NCBI RefSeq assembly: GCF_004804315.1
Contig: NZ_SRXX01000001.1
Span: forward strand, 392,886 to 456,885
Direction of reading: 5' to 3'
DNA: 64,000 bases
Origin: Flagellimonas onchidii
GTDB lineage: Bacteria > Bacteroidota > Bacteroidia > Flavobacteriales > Flavobacteriaceae
Position numbers and translations under genes: made by a program. Numbering within the stretch: the first letter of the stretch is position 1; every line of letters starts with the position of its first letter. This document shows positions 61,140-64,000 of this stretch, piece by piece. The notes beneath the pieces are model-generated. The model ran no database searches. It was not told the origin of the DNA and was given only the letters and a program-made list of their open reading frames with translations.

Positions 61140-64000
61140 TTTTTTACGATTTTAATATTCTCTTTTTGCCCGTTTATTTCCGTTTGAAGAAAATACAATC
61201 CCGATTCCAAGGACGAAACGTTCATACTTTTCTCGTTTTGGTTATAACTCTGTTCCTTAATCAATCTTCCGTCAACACCGAACACCTTAACATTCAATTG
61301 CCTTTGGTTAGTAAAAAAATTTACTGTTGAAGATGTAACCGTAGGAAAAACTTGAATGTCGCTACCCATAAAAAAGTTATCGCTCACTTTTCCTTGACAA
61401 TCACTTTCTCCTAAAATTGCTATTTCAATTTTACCATTCAGGTTTTGGAGAGATATGGTCTGCTCACCAGAATCTTTAAACTCAAAGTGCATGATTCTAT
61501 CATTGACCATGACCTTATAGGTTTTACTTCCGGCCACAGAATAAGTAACTGTTCTGGAGTTTGTATCAAGTAAAGTTCTCTTACCCGTAACCGCACCCAA
61601 TTCATTGATTTTAATTCCATAAGTCTGTTCAAAAAGTATCTCAGGAATAGTAACGGTAACCGTATAACTGCCTGGAGCCAACCCATTGATATCAGCACCC
61701 ATTGCTGAAGCAACATCATTTATCTCATTGGAAACACCCTCCCCAACTACAGACACATCCATTAAATAACCGGAAACATCCATATTAATTTTTATGGATC
61801 CATCAGAACTGCCCACACAACTTGGAGTGAGCACATTAACCTTAATCCCATCTTTTGGTATTATATCACATCCATTGGCATCTACCTCAGCACCGGGCAG
61901 ACTCCCTAAACAAACATCCTTATGGTCAAGCACTCCATCAGAATCATTGTCTTGATTGCAAAGCGGATGTTCACCAGCATCGTTAATGGTCCAACCGTAA
62001 GTATCCATAATAAGTTGTCGAGCGTCTGATGCTTCGCAGTACCTGCTATTTCCGGCATTAAAAATCACATCACTTTGAAGATTTGGCAGCTCAGACCAAC
62101 CTAAAAGTGTCTTATCATAATTGACAGATGATAGTCCCGCTTCCGAGAAGATCCCATCCATATGCATAACATTGGAAACATCCCAGCCTGAAAGATCCTG
62201 ATCGAACGATTTTGTCTCGGCAAACATGATTACCATGTCTTCTGCACTTGAGGTATCCCATTTTCCAATTTTTTGGTTAAAAATCTCTGTTCTGATAAAC
62301 ATACCTCCAAAATTGGATACAGAGCTTACATCCCAGCCTCCGATGTCTTGATTAAAAACTTTTGAATCGGCAAACATATTTGACATATCTTGTGCATTAC
62401 CCGTATCCCAATTATCTAGTGGCTGATTAAATGGAGTATTTGAAAATGTGCCGTTAAAATTGGTGACCTTACTTACATCCCATTGGTTCAATGGTTGATT
62501 AAAAACAGACGCATACCCAAAAGTAACGCCCATATCAACAACATTGCTCACATTCCAAGTATTTAGGTTTTGATTAAAAGAACGTGCCTCAGCAAACATT
62601 CCATTTATATTGGTCACGTTGGAAACATTCCAGTTACCAATATCCTGATTGAAAAGGATTGTATTGCCAAAAGTACCCACTAATTCAGTTATATTCTCTA
62701 CATTCCAAAAATTAAAACTGTCGTTCCCTTGCAAAGAGGAGCATCCCCAAAACATCCTATTTAAATCTTGAGTATTGGAAAAGTCTGGAACATCCGTAGC
62801 CAAAACATCCATATTGCTGCATAACATAAAAGCATGATCCATAGAAGTCCAATTGAGACTGCCCCATTGATCAATTGAAATCAACTTTAAATTATCCCCT
62901 TCAGGAGCATTTAAGTTGTATCCCCAAAAGATTCTAGGGAAATCACCTAAAATAGACACTTGATATGTTCCGGATTGGGCATAAGTATGTGTTATATCTC
63001 CGGTAACACCAGAATCTGATGAACCATCCCCCCAATCCACTGTATAATTATAGATTTCCCCTGAAAATGTTGAAATAATAATTTGATTGTCCTCAGATAT
63101 TCCAGGATTATCAGTTTTCCAAGTGGTGATAAATGGACAATTCTTCCCACCATCATTAATTGTCCAATTAAATTCCTCAATTAAAGTTAGCCTGCTTATT
63201 TCTCCTATACAATATTCGTTGTTGTCGGCATCAAATTGAACATTGTTTTGTAGGGTAGTCAAATTGGCCCAACCTATCAGAGTACTGTCATAATTGGTTT
63301 GTGATAGTACTGTGCCTGAGAACATGTTTATCATTGACGTCACTTGTCCAATATTCCAATTCTCGAGGGTTTGGTCAAAACTCGCTGCTCCATTGAACAT
63401 ATATGTCATATTTGTCACAGAGGACACATCCCAATCGGCAAGAGGTTGATCAAATGCTTGAGAGCCTTCAAACATGCTTGTCATATTTTTGACATTGGCA
63501 ACATTCCACCCACTTATATCTTGATTAAAATTGCCTGTCATATTGAACATGGAGGCCATATTCTCAACACTTGACGTATCCCATGAACCAATTGGTTGAT
63601 TGAACATCTGGGCAGACCGAAAAAGCCCTTCCATATTTGTCACAGAGGATACATCCCAACCATCCAATGGCTGATTAAAAACCTGAGAATCCTCAAACAT
63701 TCCAAACATATTGGTAACATTACCAACATCCCAGTTGCTTATATCTTGATTAAAACTACCTGTCATATTGAACATAGAGGCCATATTCTCAACACTTGAC
63801 GTATCCCACGAACCAATTGGTTGATTAAACATCTGGGCAGACCGGAAAAGCCCTTCCATATTTGTCACAGAGGATACATCCCAACCATCCAATGGCTGAT
63901 TAAAAACCTGAGAATCCTCAAACATTCCAAACATATTGGTAACATTACCAACATCCCAGTTGCTTATATCTTGATTAAAACTACCTGTCATATTGAACAT
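61136..64000 (-). CDS. BspA-like leucine-rich-repeat surface protein with T9SS type A sorting domain (5' end outside window)
   Basis: At least 954 codons are present and the frame runs out of the window at 64000. The protein is built of 25-residue BspA/DUF285 repeats (pattern FNQDISNWDVGNVTNMFGMF), a PKD-like stretch (VDWGDGSSDSGVTGDITHTY) and a calcium-binding-like DNDSDGVLDHKDVCLG. It ends with a type A T9SS sorting domain (about 875-954: VFPTVTSSTVNFF, LESGLYFLQTEINGQKENI). It is exported by T9SS and covalently or tightly held at the surface. Such proteins bind host or glycan targets. It overlaps the lipoprotein gene downstream. Confidence 0.9.
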   Translation of the reverse strand: MFNMTGSFNQDISNWDVGNVTNMFGMFEDSQVFNQPLDGWDVSSVTNMEGLFRSAQMFNQPIGSWDTSSVENMASMFNMTGSFNQDISNWDVGNVTNMFGMFEDSQVFNQPLDGWDVSSVTNMEGLFRSAQMFNQPIGSWDTSSVENMASMFNMTGNFNQDISGWNVANVKNMTSMFEGSQAFDQPLADWDVSSVTNMTYMFNGAASFDQTLENWNIGQVTSMINMFSGTVLSQTNYDSTLIGWANLTTLQNNVQFDADNNEYCIGEISRLTLIEEFNWTINDGGKNCPFITTWKTDNPGISEDNQIIISTFSGEIYNYTVDWGDGSSDSGVTGDITHTYAQSGTYQVSILGDFPRIFWGYNLNAPEGDNLKLISIDQWGSLNWTSMDHAFMLCSNMDVLATDVPDFSNTQDLNRMFWGCSSLQGNDSFNFWNVENITELVGTFGNTILFNQDIGNWNVSNVTNINGMFAEARSFNQNLNTWNVSNVVDMGVTFGYASVFNQPLNQWDVSKVTNFNGTFSNTPFNQPLDNWDTGNAQDMSNMFADSKVFNQDIGGWDVSSVSNFGGMFIRTEIFNQKIGKWDTSSAEDMVIMFAETKSFDQDLSGWDVSNVMHMDGIFSEAGLSSVNYDKTLLGWSELPNLQSDVIFNAGNSRYCEASDARQLIMDTYGWTINDAGEHPLCNQDNDSDGVLDHKDVCLGSLPGAEVDANGCDIIPKDGIKVNVLTPSCVGSSDGSIKINMDVSGYLMDVSVVGEGVSNEINDVASAMGADINGLAPGSYTVTVTIPEILFEQTYGIKINELGAVTGKRTLLDTNSRTVTYSVAGSKTYKVMVNDRIMHFEFKDSGEQTISLQNLNGKIEIAILGESDCQGKVSDNFFMGSDIQVFPTVTSSTVNFFTNQRQLNVKVFGVDGRLIKEQSYNQNEKSMNVSSLESGLYFLQTEINGQKENIKIVKK
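63551..64000 (-). repeat. Near-identical 225-bp tandem repeats inside the BspA-like gene
   Basis: Two complete 225-bp units (64000-63776 and 63775-63551) each encode 75 residues, three BspA repeats of 25. They differ at only a few bases (for example GATTGAACATC against GATTAAACATC), and a diverged third unit follows. The array may continue past the window edge. Confidence 0.9.

Noticed and set aside
63551..64000. CRISPR-like or insertion-sequence repeats
   Set aside because: The repeats are 225 bp, in frame and coding for BspA units, with no spacers or cas genes.

Overview
The window looks like chromosomal core DNA of a marine Flavobacteriaceae (Bacteroidota), perhaps near Muricauda, Maribacter or Zobellia. 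The genus is inference. The evidence is a type IX secretion and gliding gene set (PorV, GldJ, PorP/SprF, type A and type B sorting domains), a SusC/SusD pair, promoters of the Bacteroidota type (TTG, 17-23 nt, TAnnTTTG), a fused Hpt-Adk enzyme and AT-rich intergenic DNA. I saw no transposase, integrase, phage gene or CRISPR array.

Layout. 1-2.4 kb: radC (cut by the left edge), a DinB-like gene, a small membrane protein and mpl. 2.5-7.3 kb: a surface triad of type B CTD protein, PorP/SprF and OmpA-like protein. 7.4-11.8 kb: cupin, an atypical SDR, DoxX, an S9 peptidase and a DUF4136 lipoprotein. 11.8-14.5 kb: the operon hpt-adk fusion, GNAT (frameshifted) and obg, divergent from purK-purE. 16.3-18.6 kb: a small membrane protein and an M3 peptidase. 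18.7-21.3 kb: a GbsR-type regulator and four more genes, with a similar inverted-repeat element in front of both the regulator and the next gene. 21.3-26 kb: ECF sigma factor with a small zinc-type anti-sigma candidate, a UbiA-like protein and gcvP.

26.1-29.6 kb: KASIII-like synthase, methyltransferase, GT2 and 2-hydroxyacid dehydrogenase, all co-oriented. 29.8-32.5 kb: a large HExxH lipoprotein gene broken by two single-base insertions, a small lipoprotein gene, and a decayed second copy of the HExxH gene's 3' end. 32.6-39.3 kb: PafA-type phosphatase, MlaE/MlaF, DUF389, manC and a SprT-like protein, with palindromic repeats between the last two. 39.4-41.1 kb: a RadC-like JAB protein and a TPR-gluzincin protein. 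41.2-47.5 kb: SDR, M28 peptidase, pdhC, pdhA, cdd and porV. 47.8-52.5 kb: gldJ, murF, a DCC protein, a small XRE regulator divergent from a coiled-coil protein with a repeated 17-mer between them, tRNA-Val and queD.

52.6-64 kb (minus strand): a SusD/SusC locus with an AraC-type regulator, followed by a second group running towards it: a BspA-repeat surface protein (cut by the right edge), a Cys-anchored lipoprotein, a secreted EEP-family phosphoesterase and a secreted alpha/beta-hydrolase.

How it works together: much of the window concerns the cell envelope. PorV, GldJ and SprF serve secretion and surface attachment of the type A and type B CTD proteins encoded here. Mpl and MurF handle peptidoglycan precursors, MlaEF lipid transport, and SusCD with its neighbours nutrient capture. 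The rest is housekeeping (purine synthesis, PDH, glycine cleavage). The most interesting unexplained items are the GbsR module with its repeated operator, the XRE 17-mer pair, the broken and partly duplicated HExxH lipoprotein locus, and the missing porU between porV and gldJ.
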